A DNA stretch of 64,000 bases, from positions 1 to 64,000 of the forward strand of contig JADFWU010000001.1 in assembly GCA_015234045.1 (NCBI GenBank), given 5' to 3'. Made by a program: the position numbers and the translations under genes. Position 1 is the first letter of the stretch. Each line of letters opens with the position of its first letter. The notes beneath the pieces are model-generated. The model had not been told where the DNA came from and ran no database searches. It saw only the letters and a program-made list of their open reading frames with translations. Below, piece by piece: positions 7,808 to 16,708 of the stretch. The DNA comes from Magnetococcales bacterium (GTDB lineage Bacteria; Pseudomonadota; Magnetococcia; Magnetococcales; JADFWU01).

Positions 7808-8518
7808 ATGCTGGGACTCCGTCGTCGATTGGCCTATGTGTTTGACCGTGATCCAGCCGCACACAGTATTGTTGAGGTTCTGCTCTGTTATCCTGGCGTG
7901 CACGCCATGTTTTTTTATCGTATTGCCAATTGGTTCTGGCGGCGCAAATGGCCGGTGAGTGCCCGGATAATTGGTCACCTTGGTCGGATGTTTACCGGTA
8001 TTGAGATCCATCCTGGTGCGCGGATTGGTGAACGCTTTTTTATTGATCATGGAATGGGTGTCGTGATTGGCGAGACCACCGAAGTCGGAAATGATTGTAC
8101 GCTCTATCACGGTGTGACTCTGGGTGGTACATCTTGGAATAAAGGCAAGCGGCATCCAACCTTGGAAGACGGTGTCATCGTTGGTGCCGGTGCCAAGGTG
8201 CTTGGACCGATTACATTGGGAAAAAATGCCCGTATTGGTTCAAATGCCGTGGTGGTAAAAGATGTTCCGTCTGATACAACCATCGTTGGTGTGCCAGGTC
8301 GTCAGGTTGCGAGTCGTAGACAACAGGGTGATGAGGTCGGGCAATTTCCTTCCTACGGTCAGAGCGATGGTATGCCTGACCCCGTGGCGCGTGCGGTTAC
8401 CTGTGTGCTGGATCAGGTCAGACAGCTGGATAAACGTCTTCAAAAAATGGAAGACAATGATGATCATCCAGATACGCGTGATGATTCCAATGAGGATCAG
8501 CGGAGGAATGCATCTTGA
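7808..8518 (+). CDS. cysE: Serine O-acetyltransferase CysE
   Basis: CysE makes O-acetylserine from serine and acetyl-CoA, the committed step of cysteine synthesis and so the sulfur source for IscS. The 236-residue protein has the left-handed beta-helix hexapeptide repeats ([36 protein letters not shown]) and the catalytic GHG... region typical of the family. A charged C-terminal tail of about 50 residues ([17 protein letters not shown]) is longer than usual. Its TGA overlaps the TTG start of iscR, so cysteine supply and cluster assembly are co-translated. Confidence 0.93.
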   Translation: MLGLRRRLAYVFDRDPAAHSIVEVLLCYPGVHAMFFYRIANWFWRRKWPVSARIIGHLGRMFTGIEIHPGARIGERFFIDHGMGVVIGETTEVGNDCTLYHGVTLGGTSWNKGKRHPTLEDGVIVGAGAKVLGPITLGKNARIGSNAVVVKDVPSDTTIVGVPGRQVASRRQQGDEVGQFPSYGQSDGMPDPVARAVTCVLDQVRQLDKRLQKMEDNDDHPDTRDDSNEDQRRNAS

Positions 8519-8988
8519 AATTGACCACACGTGGACGCTATGCCGTAATGGCCATGGTGGATCTGGCAAGTCATACTGAGCAGTGGCCGATCCCGCTGGC
8601 GGATATCTCTGATCGGCAGGAGATTTCACTCTCCTATCTTGAACAGCTGTTTTCCAAACTGCGGCGCCGTGGGCTTGTACGGAGTGTGCGTGGTCCTGGT
8701 GGTGGGTATAGTCTGATTGAAACCGATCAAGGTATTAGTGTGGCGGATATCATTCGGGCGGTGGATGAACCGATTCAGGCAACATCCTGTACCAGTCGGA
8801 AAAACGGAGGCTGTCAGCGTTCCAGTCGGTGCGTAACCCATGATTTATGGGAAAAATTGGGTGACCATATCTATCAGTTTCTGGAATCTATTGATCTGCA
8901 TGGATTAGCGCAACAGTGTCAACATGATATTTCATTGTTGAATGATGGTGTGACTGCGGAGGTCGAGCGTGCCGTATCTCGATCATAA
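8515..8988 (+). CDS. iscR: Iron-sulfur cluster regulator IscR (Rrf2 family)
   Basis: IscR senses [2Fe-2S] supply and represses the isc operon when cluster-loaded. The 157-residue protein has the Rrf2 winged helix ([16 protein letters not shown], then [17 protein letters not shown] and the RGPGGGY wing). Its cluster ligands appear as C-x7-C-x5-C-x2-H near residues 92-107 ([20 protein letters not shown]), two residues longer in the first gap than in E. coli. The start is a TTG overlapping the cysE stop, which would keep its translation modest. Two matching operators lie upstream of the operon. Confidence 0.93.
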   Translation: MKLTTRGRYAVMAMVDLASHTEQWPIPLADISDRQEISLSYLEQLFSKLRRRGLVRSVRGPGGGYSLIETDQGISVADIIRAVDEPIQATSCTSRKNGGCQRSSRCVTHDLWEKLGDHIYQFLESIDLHGLAQQCQHDISLLNDGVTAEVERAVSRS

Positions 8989-10117
8989 TGCAACAACGCC
9001 GGTTCGTCCTGAAGTGATTGAAGCGATGTTGCCCTATTTTTCCGAAAAATCCGGTAATCCGGCTTCAGTACATGGTGCAGGACGTGCGGCGCGTGATGGT
9101 ATAGATCGATCCCGTAGAACGCTTGGCGAGATTCTGGGTGTACACAACAGTCAGATTATCTTTACCAGTGGTGGTACTGAGTCCAATAACCTCGCCTTGT
9201 TTGGTCTGGCTGCTAAAAGTGGCTTTAAAGGGCGCTTGGTGATCAGCGGTATTGAGCACCCTTCTGTAGATAGTGTGGCAACCGCATTGGAAAAACATGG
9301 TATGCGGATCACTCGTGTTAAGCCGGATAGCCATGGTGTGATTGATGCCGGTAAGATTATGGCCGCGGTTGATGCTGAGACTGTTGCGGTGTCTGTGATG
9401 CAGGCCAATAACGAGACAGGCGTTATTCAACCGGTTGAAGAAATTGCACATGCTTGTCAAAACCGACGCTGTGTTTTTCATAGCGATGCTGTTCAAGTAT
9501 TTGGAAAAAAATCGCTGGATTTTTATCGTGATTGTGGCGGGCTTCTTTCGCTTTCTGCTCATAAATTGGGCGGTCCCAAAGGGGTTGGTGCGCTGGTGCT
9601 GGATAAGTCATTGGCACTGGAGCCACTTCTGTTTGGTGGCGGTCAAGAGCGTGGACGGCGTTCTGGTACTGAAAATCTGACCGGAATCGTAGGGTTTGGT
9701 GTGGCGGCCAAGCTGGCCGTAGATGGCTTGGCGCTTGAGCAGAGTCGTTTGTCTGCATTGAGAGATAGCTTGGCCGATCAAGTCAAACAGGCGATACCTC
9801 AAACTGTTGTCTTTGGTGAAAATGCCAATAAACTGGCCAATACCCTGGCTATGGGTTGGGCCGGATTGGATGGTGAAACATTGGTGATGAATCTGGATCT
9901 GGCAGGGTATTCGGTGAGTAGCGGTTCAGCTTGCTCATCCGGGCGTACCGAGCCATCTCGGATTTTGAAAGCCATGGGCGTTGACACCGCATTGGGACGC
10001 AGTATGATCCGGGTCAGTTTGGGGTTGGATAGTGATGCACTGATGGTACAACAGTTTGCTGCTCAATTGATCAGAACCGTACGCCAACTCACAAGTATGA
10101 GCAGGATAATGGGATGA
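8969..10117 (+). CDS. Cysteine desulfurase, NifS/IscS family (first of two)
   Basis: This PLP enzyme removes sulfur from cysteine as a persulfide. The 382-residue protein has the N-terminal [10 protein letters not shown], the PLP lysine in LSLSAHKLGGPKG near residue 203 and the mobile catalytic cysteine in SSGSACSSGRTEPS near residue 327. It starts with GTG inside the end of iscR, behind GGAGG. It is clearly diverged from the iscS that follows and looks like the second, NifS-like desulfurase seen in some proteobacterial isc operons; its special role is not evident. Confidence 0.88.
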   Translation: MPYLDHNATTPVRPEVIEAMLPYFSEKSGNPASVHGAGRAARDGIDRSRRTLGEILGVHNSQIIFTSGGTESNNLALFGLAAKSGFKGRLVISGIEHPSVDSVATALEKHGMRITRVKPDSHGVIDAGKIMAAVDAETVAVSVMQANNETGVIQPVEEIAHACQNRRCVFHSDAVQVFGKKSLDFYRDCGGLLSLSAHKLGGPKGVGALVLDKSLALEPLLFGGGQERGRRSGTENLTGIVGFGVAAKLAVDGLALEQSRLSALRDSLADQVKQAIPQTVVFGENANKLANTLAMGWAGLDGETLVMNLDLAGYSVSSGSACSSGRTEPSRILKAMGVDTALGRSMIRVSLGLDSDALMVQQFAAQLIRTVRQLTSMSRIMG

Positions 10118-10217
10118 GTTTGGGAACAAAGTTGGCTCAATGGCTCTCTAATGGTTACTGTGACAAACAGTGTGAAATGATCTGCTCTTCTACAAGGAAG
10201 TAGTGGGTTTATATAAT

Positions 10218-10236
10218 GAGAATGATAATCAGTTAA
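10218..10236 (+). promoter_or_regulatory. Possible Fur-box-like site upstream of iscS
   Basis: GAGAATGATAATCAGTTAA shares 14 of 19 positions with the classical Fur box, including an unbroken AATGATAATCA core. It lies 15-33 bases before the iscS ATG, inside a 133-base gap between the two desulfurase genes. Iron-dependent control of iscS onward is possible; the right half is poor. Confidence 0.4.
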
Positions 10237-10250
10237 TAAAAGGTTGTATT

Positions 10251-11462
10251 ATGGATCTGCCTATCTATATGGACTATCAATCCACCACGCCGATGGACCC
10301 TCGCGTGTTTGAGGTGATGAAGCCTTGGTTTGTGGAAAAGTATGGTAACCCGGCTTCCAGTTCTCACGCATTTGGTTGGGAGGCGGATGTTGCGGTGGAA
10401 AAAGGCCGCAAGCAGGTGGCAACGTTGATCAATGCCAATCCCAAAGAGATCGTGTTTACATCCGGTGCAACTGAATCAGACAACCTGGCCATTGCCGGTG
10501 CCGCACGGTACTACAAAGAGAAGGGCAACCACATCATCACTGTGGTGACCGAACATAAGGCTGTTTTGGATACTTGCCGCCATTTGGAAGGTGAAGATTT
10601 TTATATTACCTATCTGCCAGTTCAACCTAATGGATTGTTGGATCTGAAGGTGCTTGAAGCGGCGATGACGGATCAGACTATTCTGGTTTCAGTGATGGGC
10701 GGAAACAATGAGATCGGTGTTGTCCAGCCACTGGCAGAAATCGGCAAGCTGTGCCGGGCACGCAAGATTCTATTTCATTGTGATGCAGCGCAGAGTGTTG
10801 GCAAAATTCCCATGGATGTCAACGCGATGAATATTGATCTGCTCTCTATTTCGGGTCATAAACTGTATGGACCAAAAGGGGTAGGCGCTCTCTATGTGCG
10901 TCGTCGTCCACGGGTTCGGTTACGGGCTATCATGCATGGTGGTGGCCATGAGCGTGGTATGCGTTCGGGTACATTGCCGGTACCTTTGATCGTTGGTTTT
11001 GGAGAAGCGTGTGAGATTTGTGCGAATGAGATGGAGGCCGAGTCAGCCCGTTTGCTTTCACTGCGTGAGCGGATGCGTACTCGGATCTTCGACAAATTGG
11101 AACATATTCAGGTAAATGGTGATCTTGAACAGCGCCTGCCGGGTAATTTGAACATCTCCTTTGCCTATGTGGAAGGAGAGTCCATGATGATGGCTATCAA
11201 GGATGTGGCGGTTTCATCAGGTTCTGCATGTACATCGGCTTCTTTGGAACCTTCCTATGTATTGCGTGCTTTGGGCTTGGAAGATGAGTTGGCCCATAGC
11301 TCCATACGCTTTGGTCTTGGTCGTCACACCACTGAAGAAGAGGTGGATTGGGTGGCTGATAAGGTGATCGAAGCGGTTACCAAACTTCGGGATTTGTCGC
11401 CTTTGTGGGAGATGGTCCAGGAAGGTATTGATCTGAGTACGATTAAGTGGGCGGAACATTAA
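10251..11462 (+). CDS. iscS: Cysteine desulfurase IscS
   Basis: IscS is the housekeeping desulfurase that passes sulfur to IscU. The 403-residue protein begins [19 protein letters not shown], has the PLP lysine in [12 protein letters not shown], and carries the catalytic loop [20 protein letters not shown] with the IscS C-terminal sequence [16 protein letters not shown]. The ATG at 10251 follows AAAGG and matches the family start; the track's GTG 16 codons earlier runs through the Fur-like site. Its order before iscU is standard. Confidence 0.96.
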   Translation: MDLPIYMDYQSTTPMDPRVFEVMKPWFVEKYGNPASSSHAFGWEADVAVEKGRKQVATLINANPKEIVFTSGATESDNLAIAGAARYYKEKGNHIITVVTEHKAVLDTCRHLEGEDFYITYLPVQPNGLLDLKVLEAAMTDQTILVSVMGGNNEIGVVQPLAEIGKLCRARKILFHCDAAQSVGKIPMDVNAMNIDLLSISGHKLYGPKGVGALYVRRRPRVRLRAIMHGGGHERGMRSGTLPVPLIVGFGEACEICANEMEAESARLLSLRERMRTRIFDKLEHIQVNGDLEQRLPGNLNISFAYVEGESMMMAIKDVAVSSGSACTSASLEPSYVLRALGLEDELAHSSIRFGLGRHTTEEEVDWVADKVIEAVTKLRDLSPLWEMVQEGIDLSTIKWAEH

Positions 11463-11551
11463 GTTGGGTCTGACACCGCGATACTACTTATTCTGCTGAA
11501 ATAAATGAGCCCAGAGAAATGAACGGGTTGCATCCATAGAGGAGAAATACA

Positions 11552-11944
11552 ATGGCCTATAATGACAAGGTCTTGGACCATTATGAAAATCCACGCAATG
11601 TTGGTGCGATGGAAAAAGGTGATGATGATGTCGGCACCGGCATGGTGGGAGCACCTGCCTGTGGTGACGTGATGAAGTTGCAGATTCGGGTGGATGACGA
11701 AGGCGTGATCAGTGATGCCAAATTCAAAACCTATGGTTGCGGTTCAGCCATTGCGTCCTCATCATTGGTGACTGAGTGGGTCAAAGGTAAGACCATTGAT
11801 GAAGCGTTGGCCATCAAGAACAAAGAGATTGCTGATGAGTTGGCTTTGCCACCGGTGAAGATTCACTGTTCTGTTCTGGCAGAAGATGCCATCAAGGCAG
11901 CGGTCACTGATTACCGTAGCAAACAGGATGCAAAAGGAGAGTGA
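11552..11944 (+). CDS. iscU: Iron-sulfur cluster scaffold IscU
   Basis: IscU is the scaffold on which [2Fe-2S] clusters are built before transfer. The 130-residue protein has the three ligand cysteines in GAPACGDVM, YGCGSAIASSSL and KIHCSVLAEDAI, plus the LPPVK motif recognised by the HscA chaperone. Start MAYNDKVLDHYENPRNVG is the universal family start, preceded by GAGGAG. Confidence 0.98.
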   Translation: MAYNDKVLDHYENPRNVGAMEKGDDDVGTGMVGAPACGDVMKLQIRVDDEGVISDAKFKTYGCGSAIASSSLVTEWVKGKTIDEALAIKNKEIADELALPPVKIHCSVLAEDAIKAAVTDYRSKQDAKGE

Positions 11945-11947
11945 GTC

Positions 11948-12355
11948 ATGTCCGATAAATGCACGGCAACAGACTCCAATACACCCCTTCCAGAGCCACC
12001 GGCACCCAATCCGTCTGTGGATCTGAACGCACCTATTTCTCTAAGCGAAAAAGCAGCTGTTCGGGTTCAGGCCATGTTGGATAATCGCGGAACACCCGAT
12101 GCGATGTTGCGTATTGGCGTGAAAACCAGTGGTTGTTCTGGCATGTCCTATAAGCTTGAGTATGCCGATGCTGTTGAAGAGAGTGACAAGGTGTTCAAGA
12201 GCCATGATGTAAGCGTTGTGGTTGATCCTAAGTCATTGCTCTATCTTGCTGGTTTACAGGTTGATTATATTGATGATCCGTTCAAATCTGGTTTCAAGTT
12301 TACCAATCCCAACGAGAAAGACAGTTGTGGGTGTGGTGAGTCATTCAAGGTTTGA
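11948..12355 (+). CDS. iscA: Iron-sulfur assembly/carrier protein IscA
   Basis: A-type carrier that moves clusters from IscU to apoproteins. The 135-residue protein holds the three conserved cysteines in TSGCSGMSYKLEY and DSCGCGESF. It has an extra Pro-rich N-terminus of about 28 residues before LNAPISLSEKAAVRV, where typical IscA begins, so the product is about 25% longer than usual. The gene starts three bases after iscU. Confidence 0.95.
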   Translation: MSDKCTATDSNTPLPEPPAPNPSVDLNAPISLSEKAAVRVQAMLDNRGTPDAMLRIGVKTSGCSGMSYKLEYADAVEESDKVFKSHDVSVVVDPKSLLYLAGLQVDYIDDPFKSGFKFTNPNEKDSCGCGESFKV

Positions 12356-12370
12356 TGGAGCACACCATCC

Positions 12371-13024
12371 ATGAGTAATCTCGTTGCCTGTTGGTCATGC
12401 AAAGGACCGATAGCCACGCCGCGTCCGGCTTTTTGTCCTACCTGTAAAGCCATCCAGCCACCGGACCTACAGTTGAGCTATTTTGAACTGTTTGATCAGC
12501 CAAAAGGGTTTTATTTGGATCTTCAATCCGTAGAAGAGCGGTATCGCACTTTACAGCAGGCTTTTCATCCTGATCGTTACGCGACCCGCTCACCCACGGA
12601 AGGGCGTTTTTCCATGGAGCAGGTTACACGGCTGAACGAAGGATTGCAGACACTGCGCGATCCACTCAGTCGAGCGGGTTATCTGTTGCAATTGGAGGGA
12701 CGTTCACCGGGTGATGAATCCAGTGGTGCTGCGCCTTCTGACCCTGCTTTCTTGATGGAAGTGATGGAACTGAGAGAAGAGTTGGAATCGGTTGATCTGG
12801 ATAAAGAGAACGCTTCCGAACAACTTGATCAACTGAGAGAAAATGCCGCATTACGCATTCATGATGAAGTGCAGGGTATCGGTGATGCGTTCGAAGAATG
12901 GTATGAAGAAAATGCGGTAGGCGCACTGGATAGTGTGGCGTTATTTATGGATCGTTTGCGTTACCACAGACGCTATTTGGAAGAGATAGATCAGATGGAA
13001 GAGCGTTTGTTCGACAGGGAATAG
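12371..13024 (+). CDS. hscB: Co-chaperone HscB with N-terminal zinc-finger-like domain
   Basis: HscB is the J-domain partner of HscA that delivers IscU. The 217-residue protein contains LSYFELFDQPKGFYLDL, the J-domain HPD motif (QAFHPDRYAT) near residue 74, and the C-terminal helical bundle. In front sits a two-CxxC module (CWSCKG near residue 8, CPTCK near residue 22), resembling the zinc-binding extension of eukaryotic HSC20 and missing from E. coli HscB. Confidence 0.93.
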   Translation: MSNLVACWSCKGPIATPRPAFCPTCKAIQPPDLQLSYFELFDQPKGFYLDLQSVEERYRTLQQAFHPDRYATRSPTEGRFSMEQVTRLNEGLQTLRDPLSRAGYLLQLEGRSPGDESSGAAPSDPAFLMEVMELREELESVDLDKENASEQLDQLRENAALRIHDEVQGIGDAFEEWYEENAVGALDSVALFMDRLRYHRRYLEEIDQMEERLFDRE

Positions 13025-13124
13025 CTTTGAACTATCCAGCTGATTGGTACTGTGTGATTGGAAAATTTCAGGATTGAAGGGTAGCGTTTTTTTTGCGCTG
13101 TTCTTGGAAAATAGGAATAGTTGA

Positions 13125-15020
13125 ATGGACGTATTGTTGGATATCGCGGAGCCGGGTGAGTCAAGAGATCCCCATGAAATGCGGCCAGAAGATCAACGCC
13201 GTGTGGTGGGGATTGATCTTGGCACTACCTATTCTCTGGTTGCTTCAGTGGATCGGGAAGGTAAGCCACGCTGTATTCCGGATAGTCAAGGTCGGTACTC
13301 ACTGCCATCGGTTGTTTACTGTCAGGAAAAGGGTGGCGAAGCGGTTTTTGATATCGGCTATGATGCCCGATCCGCAGTTGCCGACAGGCCGGAAGATACC
13401 ATTGTATCGGTAAAGCGCTTTATGGGGCGTGGTCTGGAAGATATCCAGAAGGACAATGTCACTTCGCCTTATCATCTACATGGTGCCGAGGGCGGCATGA
13501 TCCGAATTGAAGCCGCTGGCCGTCAGATCTCACCGGTTGAGATCTCTGCCGAAATCCTTCGGGTGCTGAAAGATCGTGCGGAAGAGGTGCTTGGTGGTGC
13601 TCTGTTTGGCGCTGTGATTACGGTGCCTGCCTATTTCGATGATGCCCAACGCCAAGCCACCAAAGATGCCGGGCGTTTGGCTGGTCTCAATGTCATGCGT
13701 CTGGTGAATGAACCCACAGCAGCTGCGCTGGCTTATGGTTTGGAAGAAGCGCGGGAAGGGATGTACGCTGTCTATGATCTAGGGGGTGGCACCTTTGATA
13801 TCTCCATTCTCAAGCTGACTCAGGGTGTGTTCCAAGTGATGTCCACTGGAGGAAATTCTTCTCTTGGTGGCGATGATTTTGATGATAGCCTGAGTGCGTA
13901 TTTGCTTCAGGAGATGGGACCGGTTAAGCAGGATGCTGAGATGATGCAGCGTATCCGGCAAATCTCAAGAAATGCTAAAGAGGCGTTGACCGATGCGGAC
14001 TCTGTTGATGTAGAAGTACCTAGAGCCAATGGTGAGCGTTTTAAAAAGACTATTACCCGTGAATTGTTCGATGGTTTGATCAAAAAGTTGGTTCGTGCAA
14101 CAGGTGTACCCTGTCGTCGCGCTTTGAAAGATGCGGGTATTGTGCCTACTGATCTTCAAGGGGTTGTTTTGGTGGGCGGGTCTACGCGGGTTCCGGCGGT
14201 CCGTCAGTTTGTTGCGGATTTGTTCAAGCATGAGCCACTATGTGACCTTGATCCTGATCAGGTTGTGGCGTTGGGTGCCGCCCATCAGGCTGATCTTTTG
14301 GCCGGTAATAATCGGTCTGATCTGTTGTTGTTGGATGTCACGCCGCTTTCTTTAGGAATAGAAACCATGGGCGGTTTGGTCGAGAAGATCGTGCCGCGTA
14401 ACAGTCCAATTCCTACCGCAAGAGCCCAGGAGTTTACCACGTTCAAAGACGGTCAGTCAGCCATGGCAATCCATGTGTTGCAAGGGGAGCGTGAGACGGT
14501 TGATGAATGTCGATCTCTAGCCCGTTTCGAATTGCGCGGTATTCCTGCGATGACTGCGGGAGCGGCTCGTATCCGAGTTTCTTTTCAAGTAGACACCGAT
14601 GGCCTTCTGACTGTTGCCGCTCAGGAACAGACAACAGGTTTAGCGCAATCCATAGAGGTGAAACCCTCTTATGGGCTTTCGGATGGAGAAATTGAACAGA
14701 TGCTTCGGGATGCCATGGAGCATGGTGCGTCTGATATTGAGGAACGCATGCTGCGTGAAGCACGGGTTGAAGCGGAACGGGTTTTAGCGGCTCTGGGCGC
14801 TGCATTGAAGGATGACGGGCATCTGCTTTCCGAGTCTGAAAAGCGTAAAATGAAGAAAGATATGCGCGTGTTGTTTGATCTTTCCCAAGCAGAGGATACT
14901 CAGGCCATTAATCAGGGTGTGAGTGATTTGGATAAAGCTACTGGCTTTTTTGCACAACGACGCATGGATCGCAGTATCCAGCAGGCTATGGCCGGTAAGA
15001 AGCTGGAAGATTTTGGCTAA
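13125..15020 (+). CDS. hscA: Hsp70-class chaperone HscA
   Basis: HscA is the specialised Hsp70 that binds the LPPVK motif of IscU and drives cluster release. The 631-residue protein has the nucleotide-binding signatures [28 protein letters not shown] and [14 protein letters not shown], then a substrate-binding domain. The C-terminal lid is shorter than in DnaK and lacks its EEVD-like tail. A 30-residue acidic leader precedes the first motif. It lies 100 bases after hscB and is followed by a palindromic repeat before fdx. Confidence 0.96.
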   Translation: MDVLLDIAEPGESRDPHEMRPEDQRRVVGIDLGTTYSLVASVDREGKPRCIPDSQGRYSLPSVVYCQEKGGEAVFDIGYDARSAVADRPEDTIVSVKRFMGRGLEDIQKDNVTSPYHLHGAEGGMIRIEAAGRQISPVEISAEILRVLKDRAEEVLGGALFGAVITVPAYFDDAQRQATKDAGRLAGLNVMRLVNEPTAAALAYGLEEAREGMYAVYDLGGGTFDISILKLTQGVFQVMSTGGNSSLGGDDFDDSLSAYLLQEMGPVKQDAEMMQRIRQISRNAKEALTDADSVDVEVPRANGERFKKTITRELFDGLIKKLVRATGVPCRRALKDAGIVPTDLQGVVLVGGSTRVPAVRQFVADLFKHEPLCDLDPDQVVALGAAHQADLLAGNNRSDLLLLDVTPLSLGIETMGGLVEKIVPRNSPIPTARAQEFTTFKDGQSAMAIHVLQGERETVDECRSLARFELRGIPAMTAGAARIRVSFQVDTDGLLTVAAQEQTTGLAQSIEVKPSYGLSDGEIEQMLRDAMEHGASDIEERMLREARVEAERVLAALGAALKDDGHLLSESEKRKMKKDMRVLFDLSQAEDTQAINQGVSDLDKATGFFAQRRMDRSIQQAMAGKKLEDFG

Positions 15021-15030
15021 GATATAGAGG

Positions 15031-15175
15031 TTTCGTCTAAAATTTGAACAGTCAGCCGTTCCAGTCCTGGTGATGTTTTTGCTCTGATGATCTGCTTCGC
15101 ATATCAAAAGCGGCGCAAAAACATCACCAGGGCTTCCACTCGGGTTGTGATTCATTGTCAAATTTTGGATCGAAA
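15031..15175. repeat. Palindromic interspersed repeat, copy 2 (complete), inside isc operon
   Basis: A 145-base imperfect palindrome. The outer arms (TTTCGTCTAAAATTTGAACA and, reverse-complemented, TTTCGATCCAAAATTTGACA) enclose perfect 17-base inner arms starting CCTGGTGATGTTTT at 15066-15082 and 15115-15131. Copies occur at 1-69 and 20064-20206. It fills most of the 194-base hscA-fdx gap. A TATAAT lies just beyond its right end (15180-15185) with TTGTCA inside the arm 19 bases upstream, so it may supply a promoter for fdx-iscX. Confidence 0.85.
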
Positions 15176-15214
15176 TGATTATAATAAAGCCTTTTTGGAA
15201 ACTCGGAGATAGAG

Positions 15215-15547
15215 ATGGCCAAAGTAACCTTTCAACCCATGAATAAAACAGTGGAAGCCGAAGACGGCGAAAGCATTCTTGAAGCGGCGCATCGAAATCA
15301 TGTGCCATTGGAAGGCGCGTGTGAAGGCTCGTTAGCCTGTTCTACTTGTCATGTGATCGTTGCTAAAGCGTGGTTTGATAAGTTGGAAGAGCCAAGCGAA
15401 GAAGAAGAAGATGTCTTGGACGAGGCGTTTGGAGTAAGCTTTACCAGTCGTTGTGGATGTAAAATTATGATGTCGCCGGAACTGGATGGCATTGAAGTAA
15501 CGATTCCTGAATACTCTGTCAATATGTACGTGGATAAGAAGGGATAA
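15215..15547 (+). CDS. fdx: [2Fe-2S] ferredoxin of the Isc system
   Basis: Fdx donates electrons for cluster assembly on IscU. The 110-residue protein has the adrenodoxin-type ligand spacing ACEGSLACSTCHV followed by SRCGCKI, and the acidic segment EEPSEEEEDVLD that contacts partners. It starts after a good GGAGATAG site and is followed by iscX five bases later. Confidence 0.96.
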   Translation: MAKVTFQPMNKTVEAEDGESILEAAHRNHVPLEGACEGSLACSTCHVIVAKAWFDKLEEPSEEEEDVLDEAFGVSFTSRCGCKIMMSPELDGIEVTIPEYSVNMYVDKKG

Positions 15548-15552
15548 GTGTC

Positions 15553-15747
15553 ATGAAATGGACGGATGTACGTGATATTGCCATTGAACTGGCAGATGGT
15601 ATGCCGGATGTTGATCCGCTTTCCGTGCGCTTTACTGATTTAATTCAATGGGTGATGGCTTTGGACGGGTTCGATGATAAAGTAGAACGGTGTAATGAAA
15701 AAATTCTTGAAGCAATTCAAATGACTTGGCTGGATGAGCGTGATTGA
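15553..15747 (+). CDS. iscX: Fe-S assembly protein IscX (YfhJ)
   Basis: IscX is a small acidic regulator that binds IscS and iron and slows cluster synthesis. The 64-residue protein begins MKWTDVRDIAIELAD, contains VDPLSVRFTDLIQWV and ends ILEAIQMTWLDER, matching the family from end to end. It is the last gene of the operon. Confidence 0.95.
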   Translation: MKWTDVRDIAIELADGMPDVDPLSVRFTDLIQWVMALDGFDDKVERCNEKILEAIQMTWLDERD

Positions 15748-15916
15748 TTCGGGTATTGAGTCGTTTTTTTAATCACGTGCTTTTAGCATTTGTAAGGCAA
15801 TTTGGGCTTATTTATGAATCAGTGAATTTTTTGCAAGCTTTTTGAAGGCTTGTTTGGTATTTTTATTGCACTTCAAATTTGTACTTCGGTTACTTGACTG
15901 AGTACGGATCAATGTT

Positions 15917-15958
15917 ACGTCCCTGGACTTGTTAATCCCGTGGACGTTTTTTTTATTT
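15917..15958 (+). terminator. Terminator-like hairpin in the cysC leader
   Basis: ACGTCC pairs with GGACGT across a 19-base loop and is followed at once by a long T-rich run. It lies at the end of the 230-base gap after iscX, only 20 bases before the cysC ATG and just before its AGGA ribosome-binding site. It could end the isc transcript, or attenuate cysC. A small upstream stem (GTACT...AGTAC) may compete with it. I do not recognise a known riboswitch in the gap. Confidence 0.6.
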
Positions 15959-15977
15959 TTTTGTACAGGACACACTG

Positions 15978-16616
15978 ATGAGCATCCAAACTCCAAAAAG
16001 CAGTAACGTAGTATGGCAACCAACACCTGTAACACGCCTTTCACGCGAAGAAAAAAACGGTCATAAAGGAGCGATTCTCTGGTTTACCGGTCTGTCTGGT
16101 GCTGGTAAATCGACGCTGGCTCTGGCCGTTGAAGAGCGGTTGCACGAGATGGGCTGTCACACGATGGTTTTGGATGGCGACAATGTGCGTCACGGCTTGT
16201 GTGGTGATCTCGGCTTCTCCAATGAAGATCGGGAAGAAAATATTCGCCGTATCGGTGAGTTGGCCAAGCTGTTTTTAGATGCGGGTATCGTTGTTCTGAC
16301 TGCGTTTATCTCACCGTTTCAAGCGGATCGCGATAAAGGGCGGAGCTTGGTTGATAAAGGTGACTTTATTGAAGTCTATTGTGATTGCTCTTTGGCGGTT
16401 TGTGAAGAGCGTGACGTTAAAGGGCTGTATAAGAAAGCCCGTGATGGCGTAATCAAGGAATTTACCGGAATTTCTTCACCTTATGAAGCACCAGCAAATC
16501 CTGAATTGAATGTGGATACTGGTAGCGTTTCATTGGAAAAAAGCGTTGAGCAGGTTCTGGAATATCTGGCAGACAAAGGAATCTGTAGCAAGGAATCTAT
16601 AGAAGCAACAAAATAG
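15978..16616 (+). CDS. cysC: Adenylylsulfate kinase (APS kinase)
   Basis: CysC phosphorylates APS to PAPS, the activated sulfate for sulfotransfer or assimilatory reduction. The 212-residue protein has the Walker [10 protein letters not shown] at about residues 38-46, the [16 protein letters not shown] signature, and the lid region [11 protein letters not shown]. It stands alone: no sat/cysN or cysH gene is adjacent, so the APS is supplied from elsewhere. A strong bidirectional terminator follows. Confidence 0.95.
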   Translation: MSIQTPKSSNVVWQPTPVTRLSREEKNGHKGAILWFTGLSGAGKSTLALAVEERLHEMGCHTMVLDGDNVRHGLCGDLGFSNEDREENIRRIGELAKLFLDAGIVVLTAFISPFQADRDKGRSLVDKGDFIEVYCDCSLAVCEERDVKGLYKKARDGVIKEFTGISSPYEAPANPELNVDTGSVSLEKSVEQVLEYLADKGICSKESIEATK

Positions 16617-16639
16617 CAAATCAGTCTGTGCTATTGCTG

Positions 16640-16691
16640 AAAACAAAAGAAGCCGAGTCAACGCAGATGTTGACTCGGCTTCTTTTGTTTT
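16640..16691. terminator. Strong bidirectional terminator between cysC and the Gln-rich cluster
   Basis: AAAACAAAAGAAGCCGAGTC... forms a perfect 22-pair stem with a six-base loop (gcagat). A-rich and T-rich flanks allow it to terminate the rightward cysC and leftward Gln-rich transcripts. Confidence 0.95.
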
Positions 16692-16708
16692 GGGAAGGTG
16701 TGCCGCAG

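Noticed and set aside
14784-15308. Minus-strand ORF with a peptide segment similar to the ORF at 19906-20271 (ICEADHQSKNIT / ICETDHQSKNIT)
   Set aside because: Both peptides are translated from copies of the palindromic DNA repeat; the ORFs otherwise overlap real genes on the other strand and have no ribosome-binding site.
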